Of a DNA stretch of 53,991 bases, positions 26,527 through 36,969 are shown one piece after another (within the stretch, counting starts at the first letter, position 1; each line of letters opens with the position of its first letter). Source of the stretch: Collimonas antrihumi (GTDB lineage: Bacteria > Pseudomonadota > Gammaproteobacteria > Burkholderiales > Burkholderiaceae_D). The stretch spans positions 1-53,991 of the forward strand of contig NZ_JAGQED010000029.1 of assembly GCF_018304965.1 (NCBI RefSeq), read 5' to 3'. The translations under genes and the position numbers were made by a program. The notes below the pieces were generated by a model. It worked only from the letters and a program-made list of their open reading frames with translations, had not been told where the DNA came from and did no database searches.

Positions 26527-29364
26527 ATGTTTCGTCGTGGTTCGTCAATCTTCATACCCATTGCCTCTTTATCCAGTTTGATATTGGGTCTGGCGATCAC
26601 GCTCGGCTTGTTTGTCTCGGTCCGTCACCTCGAATACGAAAAAATGGATGCCGAATTCCGGCGCCTGGCCAGTGGCCATCTTAAAGCGGTGGTGGATGGC
26701 CTGGATGGCCTGGTGCATGAAGTGGAAACCGTCAATCGCCTGTTCGTCACCGTCGACGGCGTCAGTCGCGAACAATTCCGCACCTTTACAGAACCCATGC
26801 TGCGCCGTGCCCCCTATATCAAGTCGCTGGGCTTTCAGCGCCTGGTGACGGCAGCCCAGCGACCTGCCTATGAAGCCGAGATACGCAAGCATTATCCTGA
26901 TTTTTCGATTCGCCAGCTAAGCGACGGCAAGCCGGAACCGGCGGCTGGACATGATCAATATCGGGTGGTCGAATTCCTCGAGCCGATGGCGGGCAACGAG
27001 GGTGCGTTTGCCATGGATGTGGCGACCAGTAAAGTTCAGAGCGAAGCGGCGAAACGCGCACGCGACACCGGTTTGCCGGCTTCTACCGATCTGTTCGAGC
27101 AAAAGCCTAAGAACGGTAGCAAGTTGATCATGATGGTCCTGATGCCGGTTTATCAGCATGGTGCAGTGTTGGACAGCGTCGACGATCGCCGTCGTGCGTT
27201 GATCGGCTATACCAGCGCGGCATTGCGCGCGGATGCTTTCGTCAACAATATCCTGGCCCGCGACGGCGTCCAGGCGCGTGAAGATTTTTATCTTCGGGTA
27301 TATGCCAGCGCCAAGCCGGAACAAGATACCTTGGTCTATCGCCAGGGCAACCAGGTTACGCCGTCGAGTGCCGATGATTGGCTGCCGGCCTGGTTGCTGT
27401 ATGACGCTCCGCAAGACATGTCGCAAACTTTCGAACTTGCCGGTAAATCCTGGTTCATCGAGGCATCGGCGCCGGCACGCGTATTCACCAAGAATAATGC
27501 CGGATCGATCCTGGTATTGATACTGGGTAGTTTGCTGAGCTGGATGGGGGCCATCTATCTGTATTTTCTATCGACGCGCTCCAAGCGGATTGAGTGGCTG
27601 GTAGATGCCCGTACCCAGCAGGTCAAACTGGCGACGCAAATGATGAAAGAGGACATCGTCGCTCGCAAGCGTGCCGAAGATGCCTTGCAGCTGCGCGAAC
27701 GCGCCATCGAATCGAGTGCGAACGCCATCATCATCTCCAGCGCCAAATTGCCGGAATACCAGGTGGAGTATGTCAATCCGGCATTCGAGCGGATTACCGG
27801 TTATTCCGCCAAGGATATGATCGGCCGCAACCTGGAAATGCTGCATGGCGACGATCATGACCAGATCGGCCTGGAGGAAATTCGTGCTGCCTTGCGCGAA
27901 AAACGCACCGCGAATGCGGTGTTCCGCAGTTATCGCAAGGACGGCACCTTGTTCTGGAACGAGCTGTACGTGGCGCCCGTGAAGGATAGTTCCGGCCGCG
28001 TCAGCCACTTCGTCACGTCTTTGTACGACATCACGGAAATGAAGAGTTACGAGGCAGAGCTGGAGCATCAGGCCCGGCACGACACCTTGACCGGCCTCGC
28101 CAATCGCAATGTGCTGAGCGATCGCCTGAGCCAGTCGATTGTCTATGGCGAGTTATACGGCCACCGGGTGTGGGTAGTGTTCGTCGACCTGGACCGCTTT
28201 AAATTCGTCAACGATACGCTCGGGCACAATGCCGGCGATCAATTGCTGAAGGAAGTCGCCAGCCGCCTGAAAACGTTCACCCGTGAAGCTGACACCATAG
28301 CGCGGCTGGGCAGCGATGAATTTGTCCTGATCTTGCCGGAGCGTATTGATGAAGAGCTAAGCGTAGGACTGATTCAACGGATGATGGATGCGATTGCGCG
28401 CCCCTTGCAAATCGAAGGCTATGACTTTTTCCTGAGCTGCAGCATCGGCGTCGCAGTCTACCCGAACGACGGCGCAGATCCTGACAGCTTGCTCAAGCAT
28501 GCCGATATCGCCATGTATCGCGCCAAGGAAATGGGGAATAACAATTACCAGTTCTACACTGCGGCAATGAATGAACGAGCGCTTGAACGCCTGCAGATCG
28601 AGGGCGATTTGCGCAACGCGCTGGAACGCAAGGAACTGCTGCTCTACTATCAACCGCAAGTGGATTTGCGTACCGGCCGCATGGTCGGCATGGAGGCCTT
28701 GATTCGTTGGAAGCATCCGCAACTAGGCATGATCTCGCCCACGCGCTTCATCGACCTGGCTGAAGAAACCGGCCTGATCGTGCAGATGGGCGCCTGGGTG
28801 ATGCACACCGCTTGCGAGCAGAACAAGACGTGGCAGCGCATGGGCCTGGGGTATCTGCGGATGTCGGTTAACCTGTCGACGCGCCAGTTTTTCCAGCAGA
28901 ATCTGGTACAGCAGGTAGCGGAGATGCTGGAAAGTACCGGACTGGCGCCGCACTACCTCGAAATCGAATTGACCGAAAGCCTGGTGATGACGGATGTCGA
29001 CCTGGCCGTGGGTATTCTGAACGACCTGAAATCGATAGGGGTGCAATTGTCGATAGATGATTTTGGCACCGGCTATTCGAGCCTGGCCTATCTGAAGAGC
29101 TTCCCGATCGACGCATTGAAGATCGACCAGTCTTTTGTGCGCGACATCACGGTCGACCAGGATGACGCCGCCATCGTCGCCTCGATCATCTCTCTGGCCC
29201 ACAACCTGCGTTTGCAAGTGATTGCCGAGGGGGTTGAAACGCAAGAACAGCTGTCTTACCTGCAACGTCATCGCTGTGACGAAATGCAAGGTTTTTATTT
29301 CAGCGAGCCGGTATCGGCGGCTGACATCGAAATCATCCTGCGCGAAGGAAAAGTATTACCATAA
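26527..29364 (+). CDS. Membrane CHASE-PAS-GGDEF-EAL protein (cyclic-di-GMP turnover)
   Basis: The protein is 945 residues from ATG 26527, which has GGAG seven bases upstream. Order of domains: membrane helix (about 11-33), periplasmic CHASE sensor (about 70-300, with YIKSLGFQRLVTAAQRPAYE), second membrane helix (about 327-348), coiled coil, PAS (about 390-505, with VEYVNPAFERITGYSAKDMI), GGDEF and EAL. The GGDEF site reads GSDEF (residues 595-599), keeping the metal-binding Asp/Glu but with Ser at the second Gly. The EAL domain has its EAL triad (723-725), and later ELTESLVMTD and IDDFGTGYSSLAYL, so phosphodiesterase activity is expected. It has no operon partner. Confidence 0.95.
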   Translation: MFRRGSSIFIPIASLSSLILGLAITLGLFVSVRHLEYEKMDAEFRRLASGHLKAVVDGLDGLVHEVETVNRLFVTVDGVSREQFRTFTEPMLRRAPYIKSLGFQRLVTAAQRPAYEAEIRKHYPDFSIRQLSDGKPEPAAGHDQYRVVEFLEPMAGNEGAFAMDVATSKVQSEAAKRARDTGLPASTDLFEQKPKNGSKLIMMVLMPVYQHGAVLDSVDDRRRALIGYTSAALRADAFVNNILARDGVQAREDFYLRVYASAKPEQDTLVYRQGNQVTPSSADDWLPAWLLYDAPQDMSQTFELAGKSWFIEASAPARVFTKNNAGSILVLILGSLLSWMGAIYLYFLSTRSKRIEWLVDARTQQVKLATQMMKEDIVARKRAEDALQLRERAIESSANAIIISSAKLPEYQVEYVNPAFERITGYSAKDMIGRNLEMLHGDDHDQIGLEEIRAALREKRTANAVFRSYRKDGTLFWNELYVAPVKDSSGRVSHFVTSLYDITEMKSYEAELEHQARHDTLTGLANRNVLSDRLSQSIVYGELYGHRVWVVFVDLDRFKFVNDTLGHNAGDQLLKEVASRLKTFTREADTIARLGSDEFVLILPERIDEELSVGLIQRMMDAIARPLQIEGYDFFLSCSIGVAVYPNDGADPDSLLKHADIAMYRAKEMGNNNYQFYTAAMNERALERLQIEGDLRNALERKELLLYYQPQVDLRTGRMVGMEALIRWKHPQLGMISPTRFIDLAEETGLIVQMGAWVMHTACEQNKTWQRMGLGYLRMSVNLSTRQFFQQNLVQQVAEMLESTGLAPHYLEIELTESLVMTDVDLAVGILNDLKSIGVQLSIDDFGTGYSSLAYLKSFPIDALKIDQSFVRDITVDQDDAAIVASIISLAHNLRLQVIAEGVETQEQLSYLQRHRCDEMQGFYFSEPVSAADIEIILREGKVLP

Positions 29365-29426
29365 GACTTTGCTGACGGCCTGATTGCAGCTACGGTGCAG
29401 GGCGTCGCCACTTTTATGGAGCTGAA

Positions 29427-30818
29427 ATGACTACCAGCAGAATTGAACGCGATACTTTTGGCAAGATTGAAGTCCCGGATGAGCGGCTGTGGGGCGCCCA
29501 GACCCAGCGTAGCCTGCATCATTTCCATATATCCAGCGAGCGCATGCCGCCCGAACTGATCGTAGCGCTGGCTGCCGTCAAGCAAGCCTGCGCGCAAGTC
29601 AACCAGGATCTGGGCAAGCTGCCGAAAACCCAGGCCGCCGCCATCATCCAGGCGGCGCAGGAGGTCGTGGCGGGGCAGCATCCGGATGAGTTTCCGTTAT
29701 CTGTCTGGCAGACCGGTTCCGGCACCCAGAGCAACATGAACATGAACGAGGTGCTGGCTAATCGCGCCTCGGAAATCCTTGGCGGCGTGCGTGGCGAGGC
29801 GCGTCTGGTGCATCCCAACGACGCGGTCAATCTTAGCCAGTCATCGAACGATATCTTTCCGACTGCGATGCATGTCGCCGCTGCGCTCGCTATCGCCAAT
29901 ACATTGTTGCCGGCGCTGCAAAAACTGCGTGCGACCTTGCACAAGAAATCGGTGGATTTTGACGATATCGTGAAGATCGGCCGCACCCATCTGCAAGATG
30001 CGACCCCGCTGACACTGGGCCAGGAATTCTCTGGTTACGTTGCGCAACTCGATCACGCTGAAAAAATCATCAAGGCCGCATTGGAGCCTTTGTGCGATCT
30101 GGCAGCTGGCGGCACGGCGGTAGGCACCGGGCTCAATGCGCCTAAGGATTTCGGTAGCCGGGTTGCCGCGCAATTAGCCAAGACGGAAGGCTTGCCGTTC
30201 CGCACTGCCGACAATAAATTTGCCGCACTGGCAGCGCACGATGCCTTGGTTGCCGCCCACGGTACGTTGAAAACACTGGCCGCAGCGCTGATGAAATTTG
30301 CCAACGATGTGCGCTGGCTGGCATCCGGCCCGCGCTCGGGCCTGGGCGAAATCAGCATCCCGGAGAACGAGCCGGGCAGCTCCATCATGCCAGGCAAGGT
30401 CAACCCGACCCAGTGCGAAGCGTTGACCATGTTGTGTTGCCAGGTGTTCGGCAACGATGTGGCGATCAATTTCGGCGGCGCTTCCGGTAATTTCGAATTG
30501 AATGTATTCAAGCCTCTGATTGCACATAATTTCCTGCAAAGCGTGCGCCTGCTAGCTGATGGCATGGCCAGTTTCGAGCAGCATTGCGTCGACGGCATCG
30601 GCGCCAACCGCGACCGGATTGCCGAACTGATGGAGCGGTCGCTAATGCTGGTGACCGCGCTGGCGCCGCATATCGGTTACGACCGTGCGGCACAAATCGC
30701 CAAGCATGCACACCATGACGGCAGCACGCTGAAGCAGGCGGCTTTGGCGCTCGGCTATGTGACGGAACAAGAATTCGTCGAATGGGTGCAGCCGGCAAAA
30801 ATGACTTATCCGGAATAA
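29427..30818 (+). CDS. fumC: Fumarate hydratase, class II
   Basis: The 463-residue protein is the size of FumC. The fumarase/aspartase signature [17 protein letters not shown] contains the catalytic Ser loop. [20 protein letters not shown] and [20 protein letters not shown] form the other active-site regions. It catalyses the reversible hydration of fumarate to malate in the citric-acid cycle, without an iron-sulfur cluster. GGAG precedes the ATG. It is monocistronic as far as can be seen. Confidence 0.97.
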   Translation: MTTSRIERDTFGKIEVPDERLWGAQTQRSLHHFHISSERMPPELIVALAAVKQACAQVNQDLGKLPKTQAAAIIQAAQEVVAGQHPDEFPLSVWQTGSGTQSNMNMNEVLANRASEILGGVRGEARLVHPNDAVNLSQSSNDIFPTAMHVAAALAIANTLLPALQKLRATLHKKSVDFDDIVKIGRTHLQDATPLTLGQEFSGYVAQLDHAEKIIKAALEPLCDLAAGGTAVGTGLNAPKDFGSRVAAQLAKTEGLPFRTADNKFAALAAHDALVAAHGTLKTLAAALMKFANDVRWLASGPRSGLGEISIPENEPGSSIMPGKVNPTQCEALTMLCCQVFGNDVAINFGGASGNFELNVFKPLIAHNFLQSVRLLADGMASFEQHCVDGIGANRDRIAELMERSLMLVTALAPHIGYDRAAQIAKHAHHDGSTLKQAALALGYVTEQEFVEWVQPAKMTYPE

Positions 30819-30960
30819 CTGTTTTGGCAGGGCAGCTTATGGCCGACGCATTCAGCGATGTACGCAGCGATGTACTCAGGTTCGTGAGGTTAAATCATGT
30901 TACATCGCGCCATAGCTACAGAGCATCCAATACAATGACGTTAAAGAGACAATGTCGTTT

Positions 30961-30990
30961 TTGCAATGCAAAAGCAATGTTTGTTAAAAT
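30961..30990 (+). promoter_or_regulatory. Candidate promoter for tamAB
   Basis: TTGCAA at 30961-30966 and TAAAAT at 30985-30990 are separated by 18 bases, 125 bases before the chosen tamA start. The -35 box is inside a palindrome (TTTTGCAATGCAAAA). Confidence 0.4.
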
Positions 30991-31115
30991 GACCCTCCGC
31001 TACCGTTGCTTCTGCCACTGCTTCTGTCTCTGCCTATGCTCTTACTGGTTTTCCTGATAAAAACTGACATGCGGTGTTCGGCCGCAGGCTGTCGCGCATG
31101 CTGAAAGGTTTTCGC

Positions 31116-32888
31116 ATGTCCTCTGGCTGGTTGAAACCATCTGCCTATGGCGTGGTTTTCGGCTTGCTTTGCCTGAGTGCGATTAATGCCAACGCCACCT
31201 ATCGGGTCGCGATTGAAGCGCCGGCTGAATTAAAGGCCCTGCTTGAGCAGCATCTGGATCTGTCACGTTACAAGGATCGCCAAGATTTGAGCGAAGATCA
31301 ATTGAAATTTCTGATCGATACTGTGGACGAACAAGTCACGCAACTGACTTCGACCGAAGGTTATTTCTCTCCTAAAACAACCGTTACCGTGGAGCCTGGC
31401 GAGATCAAGACGATCCACCTGAAAATCGATTCGCAACAGCGCACCATCGTATCCGCCGCCACCATCAACGTGATCGGCAGCGCCGCTACCGAGGTGCCCG
31501 AGCGTGTGCGCCAGATTCAGCAGAACTGGAGTTTGCCGGCCGGCCAGCCGTTTCGCCAGGCTGACTGGGCGACGGCCAAGGAGAATGGCTTGCAGGTGCT
31601 GCTCAAGAAGCGCTTTCCGGCAGCCAGGATCGCCCATTCGGAAGCGCGGGTCACCCCTGAAGATAACGATGCCGAACTCTCGGTGCAATATGACAGCGGC
31701 CCCGGCTTCACCTTGGGAGCGTTGCATATCACCGGCACCAACCGTTATCCGGCCAGCATCATCGAGAACGTCAATCCCTTGCAGGTGGGGGAGGAATACA
31801 GCGTCAACCGTTTGCTGCTGCTGCAGCGGCAGATCCAGAACACGCCATACTTCGGCAATGTGATCGTCAGCATCGACGATGATCCGGCGCATGCGCAAGA
31901 GACGCCGGTCAATGTCCAGGTAACCGAGTTCCGGACGCAGAGGCTGCGCGCCGGGCTTGGTTATGCCTCCGATACCGGGGCGCAGGTGCAGGGCCGGTAC
32001 ACCAATTACAATGTTTTCGGCAAAGCCTGGGTGTTCGATGCCCAGACCAAGATTGAACAGCGCCGGCAATACGGCTCGCTGGATTTGTCGATGCCGCCGG
32101 ATACGCGCAGTTTCGTCAATGGCGTCAACGGTTCGTATGACCGGACTACCTTGCAAGGCGTCGATTTGCGCAGCATGAAAATCGGACTCAAGCGTGCGCG
32201 CTCACTGGAGAATTACGACACCGCCTTGACACTGGATTATTATCGCGACCGCCTGCAGCAAATTGATGGCGCAACCCTGCCGCCGAACACCGTGGTCCGG
32301 CCGGGAGAGCATCAGGCCCTGGTTCCCGGTTTTGCCTGGGTCCGGCGGGCGGTCGACGATCCCATTTTCCCGCGTAGCGGCCATATCTTTTCGATACAAA
32401 CCGGCTTCGCCTTAAAGGGCTTGCTGACCGATCAGACTTTTTTCCGGGCCGACGGGCGTTATAAACATTATTTTCCTGTCGCAAAGCGCGACGTGGTGAT
32501 TTTGCGCACAGAACTAGGTGGCGTATTTACTGCCGGTTCCAGCGCCTCGGTGCCGGCTTCCTTGCTGTTCCGCGCCGGCGGTAATGAATCGGTGCGCGGC
32601 TATAGCTATGACAGCATCGGCAATTCGCAAAACGGCACCGTCTATCCGACCAAGTACGTGGTGACTGGCAGTGCTGAATATCAGCACTGGCTCACCCAGC
32701 AATGGGGAGGCGCCGTGTTTTACGATGTGGGCAGCGCCACCGATAGCTGGGCAAGCAGGTCTACCAAAGTCGGCACCGGCGTCGGCGTGCGCTACCGGAG
32801 CCCGGTCGGCACCGTGAATCTCGATCTTGCCTATGGCGTCCAGGCCAAACAATTCCGACCTCATATTTCGCTCGGCATCGCCTTCTGA
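31116..32888 (+). CDS. tamA: Outer-membrane TamA (Omp85/BamA superfamily)
   Basis: The ATG at 31116 is chosen because AAAGG sits seven bases before it and the product begins with a signal peptide (YGVVFGLLCLSAINANA). The protein is 590 residues. Three POTRA-type repeats occupy about residues 25-270, and a C-terminal 16-strand barrel ends in Phe (HISLGIAF). The Omp85 loop-6 motif appears as FRAGGNESVRGYSYDS. TamA works with TamB in moving autotransporters and phospholipids to the outer membrane. tamB follows 41 bases downstream. Confidence 0.93.
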   Translation: MSSGWLKPSAYGVVFGLLCLSAINANATYRVAIEAPAELKALLEQHLDLSRYKDRQDLSEDQLKFLIDTVDEQVTQLTSTEGYFSPKTTVTVEPGEIKTIHLKIDSQQRTIVSAATINVIGSAATEVPERVRQIQQNWSLPAGQPFRQADWATAKENGLQVLLKKRFPAARIAHSEARVTPEDNDAELSVQYDSGPGFTLGALHITGTNRYPASIIENVNPLQVGEEYSVNRLLLLQRQIQNTPYFGNVIVSIDDDPAHAQETPVNVQVTEFRTQRLRAGLGYASDTGAQVQGRYTNYNVFGKAWVFDAQTKIEQRRQYGSLDLSMPPDTRSFVNGVNGSYDRTTLQGVDLRSMKIGLKRARSLENYDTALTLDYYRDRLQQIDGATLPPNTVVRPGEHQALVPGFAWVRRAVDDPIFPRSGHIFSIQTGFALKGLLTDQTFFRADGRYKHYFPVAKRDVVILRTELGGVFTAGSSASVPASLLFRAGGNESVRGYSYDSIGNSQNGTVYPTKYVVTGSAEYQHWLTQQWGGAVFYDVGSATDSWASRSTKVGTGVGVRYRSPVGTVNLDLAYGVQAKQFRPHISLGIAF

Positions 32889-32929
32889 TTTTTTCATTTT
32901 TTTAAGACCAAACGCATAAGATTGAACGC

Positions 32930-35900
32930 ATGACTCAGGCAGCAACCACATCTCCGGAATCAGCAAGCCCGCCGCCAGGCACCGATGGCGGCGGCAGCCG
33001 CTTGCGCGGGTTGTTGCGTTGGCTGTGGCGCTCGATCGCAGCATGCCTGATGCTGCTGGTTTTGCTCGTTGCTGCGATAATTTTCGGGGTCCGTTCTGAA
33101 TCCGGTACACGGACCTTGTGGCAGTTAAGCACCTGGGTAATGCACGGCAATTTATCCGGCCAGCTGGTCGGTGGCACTGTGGCAGACGGCTTGCAGTTGC
33201 GCAATCTGGTGTACCGTGATGCTACCCAGCGGTACAAGATCGATCGCATCGACGCCAAGTGGCATCTCAGCATGTCGCCGCTCAAGTTGACGGTCGCTTA
33301 TCTGCATGTCGGCGATGTCGATGCCCGGCTAGAGCCGACACCACCGCAACCGACCGTCATGCCGACCAGCCTGGAACTGCCGCTACAACTGATTCTCAAC
33401 GATATTTCGTTGAATAAGCTGTCCCTGCACCAAGGGCTGAGCACGACCGAATTGAGCCATCTGCAGTTGCATGGCGAATCGGATCGGATACAGCACAATC
33501 TGTTCCTGGAACGGCTCGACACGCCGTATGGCAAGGCCAGCGCGAAACTCAGTTTGAGTGGTATCCAGCCATTTGCGCTGAGCGGCGGAGCAGAGTTGAG
33601 CGGTGAATACGAAAAAGAAAAATATCAACTGGATGCGGTATTGTCCGGCAACCTGGCGGCGCTGAATATAGATCTGAACGCGCGCGGCGACAAGTTAAGC
33701 GGCACCGCCAAGATTGCTGCAACGCCGTTTGCACCCATTCCGTTTCAGCAGCTTGAATTGAACGCTGCGCACATCAATCCGAAACTGTTCAGCAACGGCG
33801 CGCCGCAGGCAGACTTAAGCTTGCAGGTGGCGCTCAAGCCACTCTTGCCACCGGCTGCAGCCATCGCTGGCAGCGCACCAGCCATCGTAGATCTGGCGGC
33901 GCTGACGGTGGGCGGCCCGATCACGATTACCAACGCGATGGCAGGCGCTCTGGATCAAGATCGCCTGCCGCTGGTAAGCGCCAGCGCCGAGTTGAGGCTG
34001 GATACCCAGACCCAGCAGTTATCCCGGCTGCAGATAAAATTATTGAAGAACGCCAGCATCAGCGGCCAGGGTGAATATCACAGTGATGGCAAAAACAAGC
34101 GCAACGGTGAATTCAACTTCGACATCGCCGGCCTGGATCTGCAAGCCTTGCATGGCAAATTGAAGCCGTCGCAACTGCGCGGGCCAGTCAGTGTCAGGTT
34201 GCTGCCGGACAGTCAGCAAATCAGCGTGAACCTGGCCGACGCCACCTACAAGGCGAAACTGGAAACGCTGATCGACGCCAGACAGATTGTCGTGCAAACT
34301 GCGCAACTGGCGGCCGGGCCGGCACGTCTGGATATCAGCGGCAATCTGGGCCGCGATGCGGAGATGGCTTACGCTGTGAAAGGCAATTTGCGCGATTTCA
34401 ATCCTTTCCTCTGGATCAACAGCAATAACGCTACGCAGCCCAAAGGCGCTAAATCCCGTCCGCAGGCGACGACGGCAAATATCAATATGGATATCGATGC
34501 CAGCGGCAACCTGGCGCCTGAACTGAAATTGAAGCTCAAGTTCATCATCAAGGATAGCCGCTACGATCAATTGCCCATGACTGGTAACGGCGTGCTCAAT
34601 CTGGCCGGTGCACGCTTGCTGCCCAGCGACGTCGCATTGTCGGTGGCTGGTAACGAGGTGCTGGCCAAGGGCAGTTTTGGCGCCGCCGGCGATCGTCTCG
34701 ACCTGAAGATCGATGCGCCGCAGTTGCAGGGCCTGGGTATCGGTCTCTCCGGCGCGGTGCATCTTGACAGCCAGGTCAGCGGCACCATGCAAAAGCCGAA
34801 TATACAAGCCTCGTACCACGCCGAAAAATTAGCCTACGGCGAGCATCGGATAGACAGCCTCTCAGGGCAGGCCGATGTGCAGGCAGATTTGAACGCCAGG
34901 CTGAATTCAGCCAGTAACCGGCTGGCTGTCAGCGTCGAGGGGCGTGGCTTGCACAGCACCGACATGGCGCTGGATAAATTGAACCTGAATCTGGCCGGCA
35001 CCTATGGCGCGCATACCTTGAAGCTGGACAGCAGCGGCACTCTGCATGGCAAGCCTTTGCATCTGACCATGGCCGCGCAGGGTCAACTCAGCGAGAGCAA
35101 ATCCGGGTACGGCTGGCAGGGCCAGATCAGCGAATTGCAAAACCAGGGAACGCCGCGCATCAGCCTCGGAGCGCCGCTGACGATTAACGCCGAGGCCGGC
35201 CATCTGCTGCTGGGGGCAACGCGCCTGCATGTGGCAGATGCGCAGATCGATTTGAAGAATTTTAGTTACGACAACGGGAAAATTCGTTCAGCCGGCGCCA
35301 TCGATGCACTTAATGTGGCAACCATATTTGGCTTGGTGCATGAATTCGGCGGCCCGGAATTACCCTTGAAGACCGATCTGGTGCTGGATAGCAGCTGGGA
35401 TTTTTCACTGGCGGAGAATCTGGCAGGCTATCTGCAGATAGCCCGTCGCAGCGGCGATTTGCGTGTCAACCCGGGACGTGGCGATGTCAGCCTGGGTTTG
35501 TCTGAGTTGAAACTGCGCGCAGATCTGCAGTCCGGCCGGGTCAAGCTGGATAGTCAGCTGGCGGCATCCAGGATTGGTACTTTGAACGCGCAATTGCAGC
35601 TGGCTTTGCAGCGTATCGGCAACAGCTGGACTGTCAGCGACAGCTCGGCCCTGTCCGGCCACGCCAAATTGCAGGTGCCGCAGTTGAAGCCCATCGGCGC
35701 GCTGATCGGGCCGCAGGTGGCGCTGGATGGCAGCCTCGCGATGGATCTGAATCTGGCTGGCCAGCTCGGTAAACCGATGTTGTCAGGAAAAGTGACAGGC
35801 GACAAACTTGCCGTCACCTTGTTCGACCAGGGAATCAAACTGAAAGACGGCACGGCGCGCCTCAACCTGGCGAACAACGTGGTCGATTTGCAGCAACTCG

Positions 35901-36946
35901 AATTCCACGGTGGCGACGGCACCATACGCGCCACCGGCAGGCTGCAGCTGGGCCACGACAATCCCGATCTGAGCGCCAGCGTGATTGCTGAACGCCTGCA
36001 ATTGTTTGCCAGCCCGGATCGCCAGCTGATGTTGTCCGGCCAGGCCAAGATTGCCAACGTCAAGGAACAGTTGCACGTGGACGGCAAATTCACCGTTGAC
36101 AGCGCCTTGTTCGATCTGCCGAAGAGTAGTGCGCCGGTGCTGGGGAATGATGTGGTCATCGTACGCAAGGATGTCAAAGCGCGGGCGACGCCGTTGACGG
36201 AACAGGAGAGCATAGCCAAAGCCGCGCAGAAACCGGCTGGCGGCGCAACGCCGGTGATGAATGTGGAGGTCGATTTCGGCAACGATTTCCGCTTCCGCGG
36301 CAGCGGCGCCGATATCCTGCTGCGCGGCGCGATGCAAGTCCGTAGCGAGCCCTACCAGCCTTTGCGCGCTACCGGCACGATTCGGGTGGCAAGCGGCAGC
36401 TACGAGGTATTTGGCCGCAAACTGGCGATAGAGCGCGGATTGATCAACTTCCGGGGACCGATCGATAATCCGAATATCAATATCCTTGCCATGAAACGCA
36501 ACCAGGAAGTCGAGGCGGGGGCGGAGATTACCGGCAATCCATCCAATCTGCGGGTCAAGCTGGTGTCGGAGCCGAATGTATCGGATGAGGAAAAACTGTC
36601 CTGGCTGATGTTCGGCCATGGCAGCGACAGTTCCGCGCTGGGACAGCGCCAGGCCGCCGGGCAGGCGCTGGCGCTGCTGGGGAATTACGGCGGCAAGAAG
36701 ATTGCCCAAGGTATCGGCTTTGACGAATTCTCGATCGGTTCCAGCGACTCCGGCATCGAGAACGAGCAGGTGGTGAGCCTGGGCAAGGCCATCACCGAGA
36801 AAATCAACCTGGGTTACGAGCAGAGCCTGACCAGCGCCGCCAGCATCTTGAAAGTGACCTGGCAATTTTCGCGGCGCTGGTCGATGGTGATGCGCGGCGG
36901 CACCATCAACGGCCTGGAAGTCTTGTACAACCTGCGTTTCGATTAG
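32930..36946 (+). CDS. tamB: Translocation and assembly module protein TamB
   Basis: The 1338-residue protein has one N-terminal membrane anchor (about residues 36-53, LMLLVLLVAAIIFGVRS). A very long beta-rich, repetitive periplasmic region follows, as in AsmA-like bridge proteins. The conserved DUF490/TamB C-terminal domain occupies about the last 350 residues, with RGLINFRGPIDNPNINILAM and an end of ...RGGTINGLEVLYNLRFD. TamB spans the periplasm and contacts TamA. It is cotranscribed with tamA. Length is close to the E. coli protein (about 1259). Confidence 0.95.
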   Translation: MTQAATTSPESASPPPGTDGGGSRLRGLLRWLWRSIAACLMLLVLLVAAIIFGVRSESGTRTLWQLSTWVMHGNLSGQLVGGTVADGLQLRNLVYRDATQRYKIDRIDAKWHLSMSPLKLTVAYLHVGDVDARLEPTPPQPTVMPTSLELPLQLILNDISLNKLSLHQGLSTTELSHLQLHGESDRIQHNLFLERLDTPYGKASAKLSLSGIQPFALSGGAELSGEYEKEKYQLDAVLSGNLAALNIDLNARGDKLSGTAKIAATPFAPIPFQQLELNAAHINPKLFSNGAPQADLSLQVALKPLLPPAAAIAGSAPAIVDLAALTVGGPITITNAMAGALDQDRLPLVSASAELRLDTQTQQLSRLQIKLLKNASISGQGEYHSDGKNKRNGEFNFDIAGLDLQALHGKLKPSQLRGPVSVRLLPDSQQISVNLADATYKAKLETLIDARQIVVQTAQLAAGPARLDISGNLGRDAEMAYAVKGNLRDFNPFLWINSNNATQPKGAKSRPQATTANINMDIDASGNLAPELKLKLKFIIKDSRYDQLPMTGNGVLNLAGARLLPSDVALSVAGNEVLAKGSFGAAGDRLDLKIDAPQLQGLGIGLSGAVHLDSQVSGTMQKPNIQASYHAEKLAYGEHRIDSLSGQADVQADLNARLNSASNRLAVSVEGRGLHSTDMALDKLNLNLAGTYGAHTLKLDSSGTLHGKPLHLTMAAQGQLSESKSGYGWQGQISELQNQGTPRISLGAPLTINAEAGHLLLGATRLHVADAQIDLKNFSYDNGKIRSAGAIDALNVATIFGLVHEFGGPELPLKTDLVLDSSWDFSLAENLAGYLQIARRSGDLRVNPGRGDVSLGLSELKLRADLQSGRVKLDSQLAASRIGTLNAQLQLALQRIGNSWTVSDSSALSGHAKLQVPQLKPIGALIGPQVALDGSLAMDLNLAGQLGKPMLSGKVTGDKLAVTLFDQGIKLKDGTARLNLANNVVDLQQLEFHGGDGTIRATGRLQLGHDNPDLSASVIAERLQLFASPDRQLMLSGQAKIANVKEQLHVDGKFTVDSALFDLPKSSAPVLGNDVVIVRKDVKARATPLTEQESIAKAAQKPAGGATPVMNVEVDFGNDFRFRGSGADILLRGAMQVRSEPYQPLRATGTIRVASGSYEVFGRKLAIERGLINFRGPIDNPNINILAMKRNQEVEAGAEITGNPSNLRVKLVSEPNVSDEEKLSWLMFGHGSDSSALGQRQAAGQALALLGNYGGKKIAQGIGFDEFSIGSSDSGIENEQVVSLGKAITEKINLGYEQSLTSAASILKVTWQFSRRWSMVMRGGTINGLEVLYNLRFD

Positions 36947-36969
36947 GTTCTGGCGCGGGTTTTAGTCCA

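Noticed and set aside
35783-36865. Long minus-strand open frame opposite tamB
   Set aside because: It lies fully inside the conserved TamB C-terminal domain and has no family signature; typical antisense shadow.
36947-36969. Overlap or frameshift between tamB and the MFS gene
   Set aside because: The two convergent genes both end at normal positions with conserved C-termini. No overlap exists.
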